Positions 9,996 through 21,072 are shown, counted from the stretch's first letter. The stretch is DNA of 64,000 nt from Neocallimastix lanati (nom. inval.) (GCA_016946835.1 JACVTC010000016.1:1354501-1418500); one strand, 5' to 3'. The notes: a model not told the origin generated them from the sequence alone. Numbers and translations: made by a program.

Positions 9996-11816
9996 GTGAA
10001 TCAGCCCAAAAGAAAGGTGAAACTTACAATTTTATTATTAATTATGATAGTATTAGTAATGTCTCCTCCATGTTTGATAGAGATGACGAAATTTGAGTTT
10101 AGTGATTGTAATAATATCAGTTTAGATAAATTATATACTATTTGTAATTTAAGTAATTCATGTAATAATGTAATTCATAAATGTAATAATAAATTAAATA
10201 AAGATGATGATGTAACAAACTATATTAAAACAAAAAGTTCTTTAAAAAATTTGTGTAATATTTGTAAGTGCTTATATATTAGTAGTATTGAAAACGACTT
10301 AAATCAAAAAACTATTAGAGTATCTACTATGTATAAAGACTTCATTGAAGTGTTTAATGAAAGAAATTGTAATATATTACCACTTTATCGTGAATATGAT
10401 TGTGAAATTAAATTAAATGATAATTCAAATTTATTTTATGATCCTATATATCCTTTAACTGAAGCAGAACGAGATGAACTAAAAAAGTATATAAAAGAAA
10501 ATTTAGAAAAAGGATTCATTAAGAAATCCAAGTCACCCGCCGGTGCACCTGTATTGCTTGTTAAAAAGAAAGATGGTTCATTGAGATTATGTGTTGATTA
10601 TAGAAAGTTGAATGAAATGACCATCCGTAATTCTTATCCTCTTCCTTTAATAAGTGAATTATTAGATAGAGTTAAAGGTTCAAAATATTTTACCAAGTTG
10701 GACTTAAAGTCTGCCTATAATTTGGTAAGAATTAAAGAAGGTGATGAGTACAAGACTACATTTCGTACTCGATATGGTCATTTTGAATATTTAGATATGC
10801 CTTTTGACTTAAAAAATGCTCCAGCCACCTTCCAGCATTTTATTAATGATGTTCATAGCGATTACTTAGATGATTTTGTTATTTCTTACATAGACGATAT
10901 ATTAATTTATTTGAATAGTTTAGAGGAACATCATGAACACGTTAAAAAGGTGCTTAAAAAATTATTAGAAAATAACTTATACATTAAATTAGAGAAATGT
11001 GAATTCGATGTTACTGAAACCGCTTTCCTTGGTTACATATTATCAAAAGACGGCTTGAAAGTTGATCCTGAAAAGTTAAAACTATCCTATATTGGCCTGT
11101 TCCTTCTACTGTAAGGGAAATACAATCATTTATTGGATTGTGCAAATATTATAGAATTTTTATTAAGGATTTCGCAAAAATCGCATTACCTTTACATAAA
11201 CTTACCAGGAAAAATGTCCCATTTGTCCGGGGCTCTGATCAACAAAAAGCTTTTGATAAATTAAAAGAACTTTTCACTTCTGCTCCAATTTTAAGAAATC
11301 CTGATAGTAATAAACCTTTCTTTGTGGAAACTAATGTTTCAAATTTCGCTGTTGGTGCTATTCTTTCCCAAGAATTTGATGGTCAGTTACATCCAATTGC
11401 TTTTATTTCTACCAGTCTAACCAAATCTCAATTGAATTACCCCATTTATGATAAAGAGCTTCTTGCAATTAAAGTTGCTTTGGAAGAATGGCGTCACTAC
11501 CTTGAAGGTGCTCGCCATCCATTTACTATTTATATTGATCCCAAAAATCTTACTTTTCCTAGGAAACCAGAACTTCTTTCTCAACGACAAATTCGTTGGT
11601 ATGAATTTCTTTCTCTTTTCGATGTTAATCTTGTGTATCATTCTGGTAAGAAATCTGGCAAACCAGATATTCTGTCTAGAAGAAGTGATCATTTGTTTGA
11701 CTACTCTTGTAATGTTTTTTTGCTGTGTTATGAACTATAAATCTTTTGATGAATCCTTGATTAACTCTATTTTGAAATCTTTAAAAGGTGATGATTTATT
11801 TATTAAAATTGAATAA
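9996..11816 (+). pseudogene. gypsy reverse transcriptase-RNase H, truncated before integrase
   Basis: The first frame to 11114 carries FYDPIYPLTEAERDELKKYI, SPAGAPVLLVKKKDGSLRLC, DYRKLNEMTIRNSYPLPLI, LDLKSAYNLVRIKEGDEY, MPFDLKNAPATFQHF (the usual MPFGLKN Gly is Asp) and the catalytic YIDD at about 10900. After a frameshift near 11095 the thumb and RNase H continue (FIGLCKYYRIFIKDFAKIA, then YDKELLAIKVALEEWRHYL, ending GKPDILSRRSD). Another frameshift leads to a short post-RNase H tail ending at 11816. The integrase and 3' LTR expected next are missing, and minus-strand copia gag starts immediately. The family is close to the intact pol at 59.9-63.7 kb. Confidence 0.8.
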
Positions 11817-12254
11817 TGATATATCTGAATCCTTTTGATATATCAAAGTTTCAAGTTGATTGTTTAGTTCATTCTTTTTTTCTTCATTAGATTTATTATT
11901 CCCTTCCATTATGATTTTCCAGATATCATAAGCAGTATTTCTTCTAAAATCTATTTTAGCTTTCATTTCTTCTGAAAAGCTATTACTTATCAAAAATTTC
12001 GCAGTAGCATCCTTTCTAATCATTTCCTTGGTAACCTGTTCTTCATAATATAAGATATGAGTATTTCTTACTTTTATATGGTCACTTTTTTTGTTTTCTG
12101 GAATTTCGTTCTCTTGTATTGTTTTTAATAATCTTTTGTCGATATATTCTACGACACCATTTATTTGCAAGACCATTTCCATGTCAGGTAACCAAATGTT
12201 ATAATTGACTTTCGTTAACATTACTTTTGTTGACGTTACGTTTGTTATGCTCAT
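11796..12254 (-). pseudogene. Ty1/copia Gag, N-terminal 150 residues
   Basis: The frame opens with MSITNVTSTKVMLTKVNYNI and continues WLPDMEMVLQINGVVEYIDK. This is the standard copia-Gag opening (a short leader, then L-x-x-x-N-Y-x-x-W and a central helical domain; YDIWKIIMEGNNKSNEEKKN near the end). It stops at the junction with the gypsy fragment at about 11816. The acidic gag tail on the minus strand at 6850-6775 would be the natural continuation if the gypsy element had inserted into this gene. The retained part is open, but the protein lacks its C-terminal half and any downstream pol. Confidence 0.7.
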
Positions 12255-12883
12255 TTTAGATTGAGTTTTGTTATTATTTTTATATAAAAAAAAAATTATT
12301 TTATTTTTATGTTTACAACATTACAAATATTTGCACATATAAGTCTTTGAGACTCTTAATCTTTTAAATTTATTTTGTTTTAATTAATTACTTTTTATTT
12401 ATTTTATTAAGTTCTTATTTTTTAATTATAAAAAATATTATTATTTTTATATCAATACATTTACATAATACAATCATATTTTTGTACAAACTCATTGTTA
12501 TAATATATATAAGCCTCAAATATTTAGTTAACATATACAATATTTATTTTAAATATATTTTAACTTGATAATTAATAAACTATAATAAACTTTATTTTTG
12601 ACATTTTTATTGAATTATTTAATTTTTATAGTTATTAAAATTTATTTCAATTTTTAAGTTTTTTATTTCCAGAGAGGACATTTATATTATTTCATCATTA
12701 ATTTAATAATTACCATATAATAAAATTTAAAAATAATAGGAATTATTAATAAATGATTTATTTTTAAAATTATATTTAGTAAACGATGTTAAATCATTAA
12801 TTGATTTAATGTAATAATAATAATAATTTTCAAAATAAATAATTATAAAAAGGTTATATATTCCAGACAATATATTATTTTAT
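12255..12883. other. AT-rich gap between head-to-head copia fragments
   Basis: No coding sequence seen. It should contain the 5' LTR and leader of the minus-strand copia element, but I found no TG/CA-bounded repeat and no initiator-Met primer-binding site. One PPT-like purine patch (CCAGAGAGGACA) is at about 12670. Confidence 0.3.
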
Positions 12884-13700
12884 ACTCTCAAGAAGGATGG
12901 AAATGGTAATATTTTAAAACACAAGGCTCGTCTCGTCGCAGATTACATTTTAGGAATTAATATTGAAAAAGAATGTTCAAATTATTTAATTTCTCAAACT
13001 CAACTTATTAAGGATTTACTACGAAAGTTTAACGTAGATAATATTAAAAAAGCAAAAACTCCTTGCTCAACAGTAACAAAATCAATGAAAAATGACATTA
13101 AATTTGATAAAGCAATATTTAAAAGTGCTGTTGGATCTTTAACCTATCTCTCAAGATGTACACGTCCTGATATTCCCTTTGCCGTTGGAAAAGTTGCTTG
13201 AAATTCTGAGAATCCAACTATGGCTGACTGGAAATTAATATATTAGAATATTTAAACTATACTAAACATTATAAAATTAAATATAAAGGACAAGGAAATA
13301 TTATTGCCTACACTGATGCAGATTTTGCTGGATACCCAAAGGATAGGAAATCCACCTCAGACTATATAATATTAATGAACAATGACCCAATATGTTGGCA
13401 ATCTAAAAAACAAACAGTAGTTGCCACATCTACCGCTGAGGCTGAATATATTGCTACCTCTGAATGCATTATAAAGGTTTTATGGATTAGAAATATATTA
13501 CATGAATTATTCAATATTAAAAAACCAATAAAAATATTTACTGACAACTTAGCAAGTAAAACAACTATTGAAAACGGTGAACTCAATAATATATTAAAAC
13601 ACATAGAAATAAAATTTTACTTCAATAAAGACAATATTAACAATAACAGAATAAATTTAGAATATATCAATACTGAAAAAATGTTAGCCGACCCATTAAC
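12884..13700 (+). pseudogene. second copia element: RT remnant and RNase H
   Basis: Plus-strand copia sequence begins in RT (LKKDGNGNILKHKARLVA) and jumps directly to the C-terminal RT/connection region (DYILGINIEKECSNYLISQ, then SLTYLSRCTRPDIPFAVGK). About 150 residues, including the YVDD catalytic box, are therefore deleted. A TGA and further breaks follow near 13200. RNase H is then clear: DPICWQSKKQTVVATSTAEA, EYIATSECI and FTDNLASK, up to TEKMLADPLT at 13700. There the LINE insertion begins, and the frame resumes at 18902 (KEFSGPKMTLFTDQIF) after the duplicated target. Non-functional. Confidence 0.8.
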
Positions 13701-13834
13701 TTTTTTTTTTTTTTTTTTTTTTTTTTAGACTTAGAGAAAACTTTATTTAATTTATAATAATAATAAAATTACATGAAATTAAATGAAAAAATAACAAATA
13801 AAATACATGAAATAAAATATTATATATTATAAAA

Positions 13835-16800
13835 TTATAAAAGTGCGTTAGAAGCAATAGCCTCTAACTTTTCCCATTCCTCGATAATAACACCACGTCC
13901 ATTATTGTGAGTAATAATTTCAGTATTAGTGTTATCAATCGAATCTGTATCTGGAGGTGAAAATCCATGCCTTATCATTTCGACGTCGACGCTCTTGGTA
14001 ACGGTAGATTCAACGGAATACCATTTCATCATCAAACTAAAAGATCGACAAATTAATGGTATTACGTTTGTTAGAAACTCCGCAATCCCCACAAAATACG
14101 GAACAGTTGACGAAGTTGAACTTTGTTTAAAAATATTGTCAACTAATTGTCTTTGTTCCCCATCATTAACTTTAATTTTTGAATATATTGAACGCCCACC
14201 AAGAAGTGCACTCAATATATAATAATAAATATTATTATCATAATCCTTTTCTGAATCAAAAGAAACATCCAAGGATTTTTGTTCAATTATCAATGCAAAC
14301 TTCAAAAAGAGATCATCTAGAAAAGGTAAAGATTTATTTCTGTAATTTTCCAATTCTTTACAGGCAAAGATCCAGTGAGAAAAGCTAGGTACACTAACAC
14401 CACAACAAGGGCAACATTTAGGGCAATCTTCTGAGACGATTTTTCTTTTAATGGAAATACTAATGTCAAATTTAAAACCACACCTAATTCGAGAAATCCA
14501 AAAGAATCCTAATTGATACTTAGGATATTGAAATGTTAAGTTTCTGATTTCTGAAATAAATCCAAAATCATTCTCCTTGTAAATAATTGCTTTTTTAGCT
14601 TTTGAGGGTTTGAAGACATCTCTTTCCCAATAAAACTTTTTTATTTCACTTGTTTTCTTACCATTTAATTTCTTATCCAAAGTCCTTGATTCTTTAGTCC
14701 ATGAATAATGTGACATAGTAGGAATATTATTAGTGAGATGATTAATAATACATGATGAGTTTTTCCATTTTCTAAAGCAACGTAATTGAGATATAGCACA
14801 GACAGTTGAAAGAGGAGGTATTCTCAATTCACGAGTAATATTATAGAGACTAACAGAAGAATTGCGAGATTTAAATCCGTAACTCCAATAAAGTCCTCTA
14901 TTAATAATTTTTTGAGCTTTAGAACATCTGCTCTTATTTGAACCAAAGAGAGGAGCATAATATATAACAAGACTAAGAATAAACGAAATTAAAACATATT
15001 TCTTCAATGGGAGAGGAACAGATTTATTAATAAGAAATCGAAAGTACAAATTTAACTTGACATTTAAATTACTGTTTAATTTGGATTGTATAGGTTTCAG
15101 TGATAAAGATTCATCAAAAGGAATACCAAGATAGGTATAGTTGTCAGTTTTAGGTAATTTTTTACTACCAATAAAGAAAGATGGATCTTCATAATTTATC
15201 GGTTTAACAAAGTTAATTGATTTTACAACAAGAGTAGCACACTTATTAATTCCAAAAGTCATTTCATTTTTAATAGCCCATTCATGAACTTTATTCAAAA
15301 TTTTCTTAAGAGCTTGTTTAGATGGAGCAACTAAAACAATATCATCCGCAAAAAGTCCACCACAACAATATTGAGAATCTAAATATACACCATACTTATC
15401 ACAATTATCCAGTATATCATTAATGAACAAATTGAATAAAATAGGAGATAGAGGGCATCCTTGTCTAACACCACGATTAATCGAAAATTCTTCTGAGAGA
15501 TTACCATTAAAAAAAGCACGAGCTTTAGAGGATAGATAAAGATTCTTTAAAAACAGATGACATTTATCTCTAATTCCTAAGTTATATAATTTGGTCAAAA
15601 TATTAAAGATAGGAACTGAATCATAGGCTTTTTTAAGATCGAGAAAAGCAAGATAAGTAAAATTTCCTTTAAATTTTCTTCTTTGACATATCTCTCTAAT
15701 TGAAATATACAAACTTATGCATTCTTCTTTATTTCTAAATCCAAATTGTTCAGGTCTAACAAATTTATGTTCAAGGGCATATTTAGCAATTCTATTAGTA
15801 ACAATCTTTGAAATAATTTTTAAGCCAACATTAATAAGAGAAATACCACGATAATTATTACAATTCGAAAGATCTCCTTTTTTTGGAATTGATATTATAG
15901 AAGCCGAATTCCACTCTTCAGGGAAATCACCATCCCAGATTTTGTTAAATAATGAAAGTAAACATTTAGCACACTTAGAGTAGTGATCATCTGAAGAATC
16001 ATCTTGATTATCGGATAAATCAGATTTACTAAAGAAGGCTTTAAAAAATTCAATCGGAATACCATCGGGTCCAGGAGCTTTATTATTTTTCATTTCAAGC
16101 ACAGTGTTTTGAATTTCTTCCATAGTAATAGAATCATTAATATCCCAAGTAAGATTATTATTAGGATTAGTTCCAAATAAACTTACCCAGTATTCATTAT
16201 CCAAACTGTGTTGAGTAACATCAGAAGCTAGTTCACTGTAATGTTCAGCAAATCGATTTAATTGATCCGAATGAGAAAATAAAAAGTTACCCTGCTTGTC
16301 CTTTAAAACACTTGACGAAATAGAATTAGAGTACATAGGGTGAGATAGCTTCTTTAATTTTAACCAAGCACTCCTAGCATTTTTATTACTAAAATCATTA
16401 CATGCAGATTCTATTGACTGATGAAATTGTTTTGATTTAATAGAAAACTTAATTGACCTGACTTTACCACATATATTTTTATACTCACGAAGCAAATTTA
16501 AAAATTCATCAAGGTTTTCAAGATTAGAACCTAAAGAAAAATTTTTGATTTCATTAAATGCAACATGCTTTTCATGAGAAAGTTTCTTGATATAATAAGG
16601 GCAGTGGAAAGCTGATCCTTTAAGATCACAAGGAACTCTAGCATGAACTTTATCACCAACTTTATTAGCTGTTTCTATAAATTTATTGACCATTTCATTA
16701 GAACTTAATTCTTTATTATCATCAAATTCATTAAGAAGAATTGAGAAGTAGTTACTTGAGAATATTTCATTATGCTTTTCATTACACATGCGTTGGGACC

Positions 16801-17959
16801 ACTTGAATCTTCTAGAAGGAGTAGGAGCACGAAAACCTTCTGAGTCATCTTTCTTACAGGAAAGGATAAGAGGGAAGTGGTCAGATATATCATTGAATGT
16901 ACTACAAACAGATACCTTATTAATGTATTCCTTCATTTTACAATTAAATAAAACATGATCAATACAAGACGATCTACCATCCCGAGCCCATGTGAAATCG
17001 AGACCTGATAAGTATTTAGTGAACCACTGATAAGATGATTTATTAAGTAAACTATCTAATTGGGATTTAGACATATTAAAGTCACCTACAAGAATAGAAG
17101 GTGTATTAGTATGTTTCTTTATCCAATTAGAAATTTCTGAAAAGGCATTCTTTCTTTCTTCCTTATGAGTGACCGTAGGAACATAAATATTACCAATAGT
17201 GCATTTAATTCCCCAAAAAGAAGTAATGTTGACAGAAATGATATACTTATATTCAAAGGGATCAGGAGAAAATGAACATGAACGATGTACACTTATACTA
17301 AGACCTCTCATACCGGGTATATTTGGATCAGCTTTACGTAAAATTGTATTATAGTGACAAAGAAATGGGTAATTATTTGAATGTACATTAAGGTATTGGC
17401 TATTACCGACCTCTTGCAAGCAAATACAGATGGGTTTAAAAATTTCATTAAAGTATCTAATACCATCACGTTTTTCATCATTCCATCCATTAATATTCCA
17501 ACTGACACAAAGATTAAAGAACTGAGTAGACGGTGAATAAATATTACTATAAAGAAAATCTTTAGCCATTGATTTAGTTTCAAAAGAAGAAAATTTGTTG
17601 TTAAATTTCTTAACTTCACTGAAAGTTCTGATTTTGTCGGTTTGGATCCAATTAATTTTATTGATTGGAAGGCAATGGGTAAGAAGAAATAAAATATTTA
17701 GGTAATAAGTGGGTTTATCATAGTTTATCCTTAAAATGAAGTAATTTTCCATATTAGGTGTGTGTGTTTTTATAATTCCATGAACTATTTCATTGCAATT
17801 GGAAATACGTTTACTAAGAAATTCCCAAAGTTTACTAACAGACCATGATTGAAGATCATGAATAAAGATAAGAATGAAATCTTTATTCTGAATATCGTAT
17901 CTTCGAAGACCACGTCGCAAAACAGGTATAGTTGCTGAATTTGAAGAAGTATTATCCAT
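13835..17959 (-). CDS. LINE endonuclease-reverse transcriptase, intact (1374 aa)
   Basis: A single open frame. Residues ~1-145 are unassigned. An AP-endonuclease (EEP) domain spans ~148-370 with SWNINGW, ICICLQEVG (Glu), IGNIYVP, LVGDFNMS, CIDHVLF and SDHFPL (terminal His), so its catalytic set looks complete. The reverse transcriptase at ~610-920 has NNKAPGPDGIPIEFFKAF, SIPKKGDLSNCNNYRGISL, LDLKKAYDSV (first Asp), RGVRQGCPLSPILF and FADD (870-873). A C-terminal Cys/His knuckle, CPKCCPCCGVSVPSFSHWIF plus AC, lies at 1179-1200. No RNase H motif is obvious. The enzyme nicks target DNA and copies its own RNA onto the free 3' end. The absence of stops suggests recent insertion and possible activity. 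Confidence 0.93.
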   Translation of the reverse strand: MDNTSSNSATIPVLRRGLRRYDIQNKDFILIFIHDLQSWSVSKLWEFLSKRISNCNEIVHGIIKTHTPNMENYFILRINYDKPTYYLNILFLLTHCLPINKINWIQTDKIRTFSEVKKFNNKFSSFETKSMAKDFLYSNIYSPSTQFFNLCVSWNINGWNDEKRDGIRYFNEIFKPICICLQEVGNSQYLNVHSNNYPFLCHYNTILRKADPNIPGMRGLSISVHRSCSFSPDPFEYKYIISVNITSFWGIKCTIGNIYVPTVTHKEERKNAFSEISNWIKKHTNTPSILVGDFNMSKSQLDSLLNKSSYQWFTKYLSGLDFTWARDGRSSCIDHVLFNCKMKEYINKVSVCSTFNDISDHFPLILSCKKDDSEGFRAPTPSRRFKWSQRMCNEKHNEIFSSNYFSILLNEFDDNKELSSNEMVNKFIETANKVGDKVHARVPCDLKGSAFHCPYYIKKLSHEKHVAFNEIKNFSLGSNLENLDEFLNLLREYKNICGKVRSIKFSIKSKQFHQSIESACNDFSNKNARSAWLKLKKLSHPMYSNSISSSVLKDKQGNFLFSHSDQLNRFAEHYSELASDVTQHSLDNEYWVSLFGTNPNNNLTWDINDSITMEEIQNTVLEMKNNKAPGPDGIPIEFFKAFFSKSDLSDNQDDSSDDHYSKCAKCLLSLFNKIWDGDFPEEWNSASIISIPKKGDLSNCNNYRGISLINVGLKIISKIVTNRIAKYALEHKFVRPEQFGFRNKEECISLYISIREICQRRKFKGNFTYLAFLDLKKAYDSVPIFNILTKLYNLGIRDKCHLFLKNLYLSSKARAFFNGNLSEEFSINRGVRQGCPLSPILFNLFINDILDNCDKYGVYLDSQYCCGGLFADDIVLVAPSKQALKKILNKVHEWAIKNEMTFGINKCATLVVKSINFVKPINYEDPSFFIGSKKLPKTDNYTYLGIPFDESLSLKPIQSKLNSNLNVKLNLYFRFLINKSVPLPLKKYVLISFILSLVIYYAPLFGSNKSRCSKAQKIINRGLYWSYGFKSRNSSVSLYNITRELRIPPLSTVCAISQLRCFRKWKNSSCIINHLTNNIPTMSHYSWTKESRTLDKKLNGKKTSEIKKFYWERDVFKPSKAKKAIIYKENDFGFISEIRNLTFQYPKYQLGFFWISRIRCGFKFDISISIKRKIVSEDCPKCCPCCGVSVPSFSHWIFACKELENYRNKSLPFLDDLFLKFALIIEQKSLDVSFDSEKDYDNNIYYYILSALLGGRSIYSKIKVNDGEQRQLVDNIFKQSSTSSTVPYFVGIAEFLTNVIPLICRSFSLMMKWYSVESTVTKSVDVEMIRHGFSPPDTDSIDNTNTEIITHNNGRGVIIEEWEKLEAIASNALL

Positions 17960-18886
17960 ATCAAGAAAGCCTAAAAAATAAAATAAAAGAAGAATAAAAT
18001 AAAAATAATAAAAATAATAAAAAAAAATAGATAAAAAAATTTTTTTTTTTTTTATATATATATATATATATAATAAAATAAATTAAAAAATAAAAGAGAA
18101 AGTAAATTCCCTTTAAATAGTAAAAAAAAAAATATTGGTGTTGAATATTTGAAAGCTTGAAATATAAAATTGTTCTTGATGATTTAATAGATTTTAGATT
18201 TTGTAAATAATTGATTTTATCCTGTATAACTGATATAATATTTATAAATTTACTCAAGGGTTAGTAATTTATTGATACAAAATTACTTGTATATACTGTT
18301 AAAATGAATAATTGTTTCTTTTTATCTTTTGAATGATTGAAATTCTTTCAATTAATAAAGCGCTTTAAGATGTTAAAAATTTTCTGTTGAATAATCATAA
18401 ATTAGCTAAAAGTATATTTAAAAAGAAAAAATATTAGTAGAGAAAGACTATAAAAAAGATTCCCATCCGTTAAATAATGTCTTAAACACAAGCTTTGGAG
18501 TGAATCAATCTCCTACATTTCCATTTTACAATAGCTACATGAAAGTATAAATAATATTATAGAAAAATACATATACAAAATAATGCTAAAGTAAAAAATA
18601 CAATAGATTCATTACAATGATAATATGTAGAAACTACATGATATTATTAATTATACAACTCCAATGTTACTACATATCCAGTTTAAAACAATATAAAACA
18701 TCAGGTTCACTTTCTACAGTCTTCCAGTATTCCAGTTTTCACTCTTCGTACTAGAAGCCGCTTTAGAAAGGATAACCATCGATTATCATCAGAATCACAG
18801 AAAGCTGTAATTAGTACACCTGATATAGGTTATTCCTTTTCCATCAACCCTCCATGGACCTGGAAAAACAGTCCACATCATTGGGG
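17960..18886 (-). promoter_or_regulatory. LINE 5' region (presumed internal promoter)
   Basis: The first 300 bases upstream of the ORF are A/T homopolymers and a TA microsatellite. The outermost part (18690-18886) is less AT-rich. It contains only short open stretches on the minus strand (27 codons from about 18876; about 40 codons ending near 18707), neither recognised. LINE 5' regions commonly hold an internal promoter; that is inference here. Confidence 0.4.
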
Positions 18887-19300
18887 AGCCGACCCATTAA
18901 CAAAAGAATTTAGTGGACCAAAAATGACATTGTTCACAGACCAAATCTTTGACAAGCAAACATTCTGGTCTGAGGGGGAATGTTGGAATATTGAAATCTA
19001 TTATATATGTTTCAAATTAATTTTAGTTGTGTAAAATATATTAAATTATTTCATTATTATAATTGTTCTCGTTATTTGATTTATTTCATTATATTTGAAA
19101 TACATTATTTATTAACATATCAAGATTTTCATTGTATTATTAATGAGCCACATTTAGTATAAATACTCATGTTTTTTTTAAATTGTAAATCAATAGATAA
19201 CTCATTTAAATCATAAAATAAATAAATAAACTTTAATTAATAATAAAATATTTTATAAAAACTATTAATATATATAAATAAAATTAAAAATTAAATATAT
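18887..19300 (+). mobile_element. copia 3' end: RNase H tail, polypurine tract and 3' LTR
   Basis: After the duplicated target the copia frame continues (KEFSGPKMTLFTDQIFDKQ, TFWSEGECW). A purine tract, GAGGGGGAA, at 18974-18982 is directly followed by TGTTGGAATATTG at 18983, the expected start of a copia 3' LTR. The LTR runs into AT-rich sequence whose end is not clear; a long T run begins at about 19303. A TATA-like TATAAATACT lies near 19160. Confidence 0.65.
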
Positions 19301-19332
<32 letters not shown>

Positions 19333-19867
19333 CTATATTATTACTTTTTTCTTTTTTCTTTTCTTTAATTTCTTTCTTTATTTTATCATGGAGAATACAT
19401 TTTTTAAAAAAAAAAGACATTATATTTACCAACAAATAATTATTTTTTTCCCTAAATAAAATAAATTTATTTTTTTATTATTTTTTTTTTTTTTTTAAAT
19501 TTAATAGCTTACAATTTATATTACATTTTTTATATTTCATTTCATAAAATTATATATATATATATATATATATTTTAAAAAACAAGTTTTATTTTTATAC
19601 GTATTTATTAAATTTTTTTTTTTTAACAATTTTCTAATTTTATTTTCATTTATTCATATTTATTTTTTTTATCCTTAAATATGTTTTAAAAAATTTATTT
19701 TCATGTTTTTTCTTTATTTTTTTTTATTTTTAATTATTATTACACTATTATTTTCTTTTCTTTTCTTTTCTTTTTTTTCTTTTTTTCTTTTTAAAGAAAA
19801 AAAATATATTTTATTCAAATTATTTTCATTGTTGTTCTTGAAACTATTTTTCTTTATTTTTTCTTTT
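19301..19867. other. low-complexity intergenic, 3' flank of the GH16 gene
   Basis: T-rich homopolymers, a (TA)n run near 19550 and TTTTC repeats near 19755-19790. No gene seen. It presumably includes the terminator and 3' UTR of the minus-strand GH16 gene. Confidence 0.6.
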
Positions 19868-21072
19868 TTAAATACAGGTAGCATCAGAAATCTTAACGTA
19901 ATCAACAATGAAGTCATAAGGTTGTCTAGACCAATCAGCTGGACCAGTCCAACCATCGCAACCAACGCACATCCAATTAGTTAAAATAAAGTAACATGGT
20001 TGTTGTGGCATTGGATTATTGAAGGTACGAATAACTTGGTTATCAACCTTTAAAACAATGGAATTTGAATTCCATTCAAAGGTGTAAAGGTGGAAATCTT
20101 TAGATAAATCGGTTGGTGGGTTCCAAACTTGTTCACGACCACCATTACCATAAATGAATAAATTAGTTTGCATACGGTTGCTTCCAATTAATTCGAAATC
20201 AAATTCATCTTGGTTACCGTTAGTGTTATCTGGAGTAGAGGCAAAGTAAATAGCTGGAACTAAACCACTAGCAATTGGCATCTTAGCACGAACTTCGAAC
20301 TTACCAGACTTGTAACGAACATTAGTTCTCATACGACCACCATTACCAGAACCTGGACAAGATTGACTAACAGAATCAATGAACATACCATCCTTTACCT
20401 TAATGCACTCACCACCACTATTTAAATTCCAACGATTAAGATCAAGACTCTTGAAATCTTCTTCCCAATTACATTTGTCACCAGTGTTTTGAGAGGTAGT
20501 TGGTTGTTGTTGGTTTTGAGTTGTAGTTGGTCTATTATTAGTAACTTGTGGAATAATACCACACCAATCACCATTTTCAACACCCCATTCATTACCTGCA
20601 CTATCAGTGTAGTAAGAATATCTAGTATTTTTACAACATGGATAATCTGGCATACTCCAACAGCCTATATTATTTATTAATCGATAAAAATAAAAATAAA
20701 AATAATTAAATTAATACAATTAATATAAAATTTATTCACAAATACTTTTTTTTTTATATTAAGAATATATTTCTTTTTTCTTTAATTTTTTTTTTTTAAA
20801 AATAAAAAATACTTTTTTTGAATCAGATATAAATAAAAAAATTTAGACTTAAACCTACCATTGAAACAAGAGAATGGTACACCACACCAATTACCATTTT
20901 CAACACCCCAGTTACCATCCTCATCTACGTAAGAGATATCACAAGTATTTCTACAACAGTTGTAACCCTTTAATTGAGGAACATTGTTTAAAAAACATTG
21001 TCTATTTCCCAATTCAGCAGAAACAATAGAAGCAGAAGCAATTAAGGCAATATTTAAAATAGCTGATTTCAT
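19868..21072 (-). CDS. GH16 glucanase with two fungal dockerins (336 aa, 2 exons)
   Basis: Exon 1 is 21072-20859 and exon 2 is 20664-19868. The intron 20858-20665 (194 bp) has donor GTAGGT and acceptor ATAG, and splicing completes a Gly codon. Residues 1-19 form a signal peptide ending ASA-like (SIVSA). Two cysteine-rich CBM10/dockerin modules follow (~26-70 and ~73-107), each with an NCC or PCC motif, a WGVENG motif and WCG; the intron separates them. A Pro/Thr/Gln linker leads to GH16 (~130-336). The GH16 active site reads DEFDFELIG, with E225, D227 and E229 as nucleophile, helper and acid/base. [14 protein letters not shown] and [10 protein letters not shown] resemble xyloglucan endotransglycosylase-like GH16 more than bacterial lichenases. 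The enzyme is probably secreted and docked onto the fungal cellulosome, cleaving a beta-1,3/1,4-glucan or xyloglucan. Confidence 0.93.

Larger units (their letters stand above)
13701..18886 (-). mobile_element. full LINE-type retrotransposon with 15-bp TSD
   Basis: The insertion is bounded by AGCCGACCCATTAAC at 13686-13700 and again at 18887-18901. A 26-base T run (13701-13726), which is the poly(A) tail on the minus strand, abuts the left copy. The element is 5186 bp: a 3' UTR of about 108 bp, one ORF (13835-17959) and about 927 bp of 5' sequence. Tail, long duplication and orientation all fit target-primed reverse transcription. No second (ORF1) gene is evident in the 5' region, although its outer 200 bp is less AT-rich. 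It landed in a copia RNase H gene. Confidence 0.93.

Noticed and set aside
18705-19035. Plus-strand open frame crossing the LINE 5' junction into the copia RNase H tail
   Set aside because: It would make 18705-18886 part of copia, but the exact 15-bp duplication beside the poly(A) tail shows that this stretch is LINE 5' sequence. A 60-codon open run in less AT-rich DNA is not improbable.
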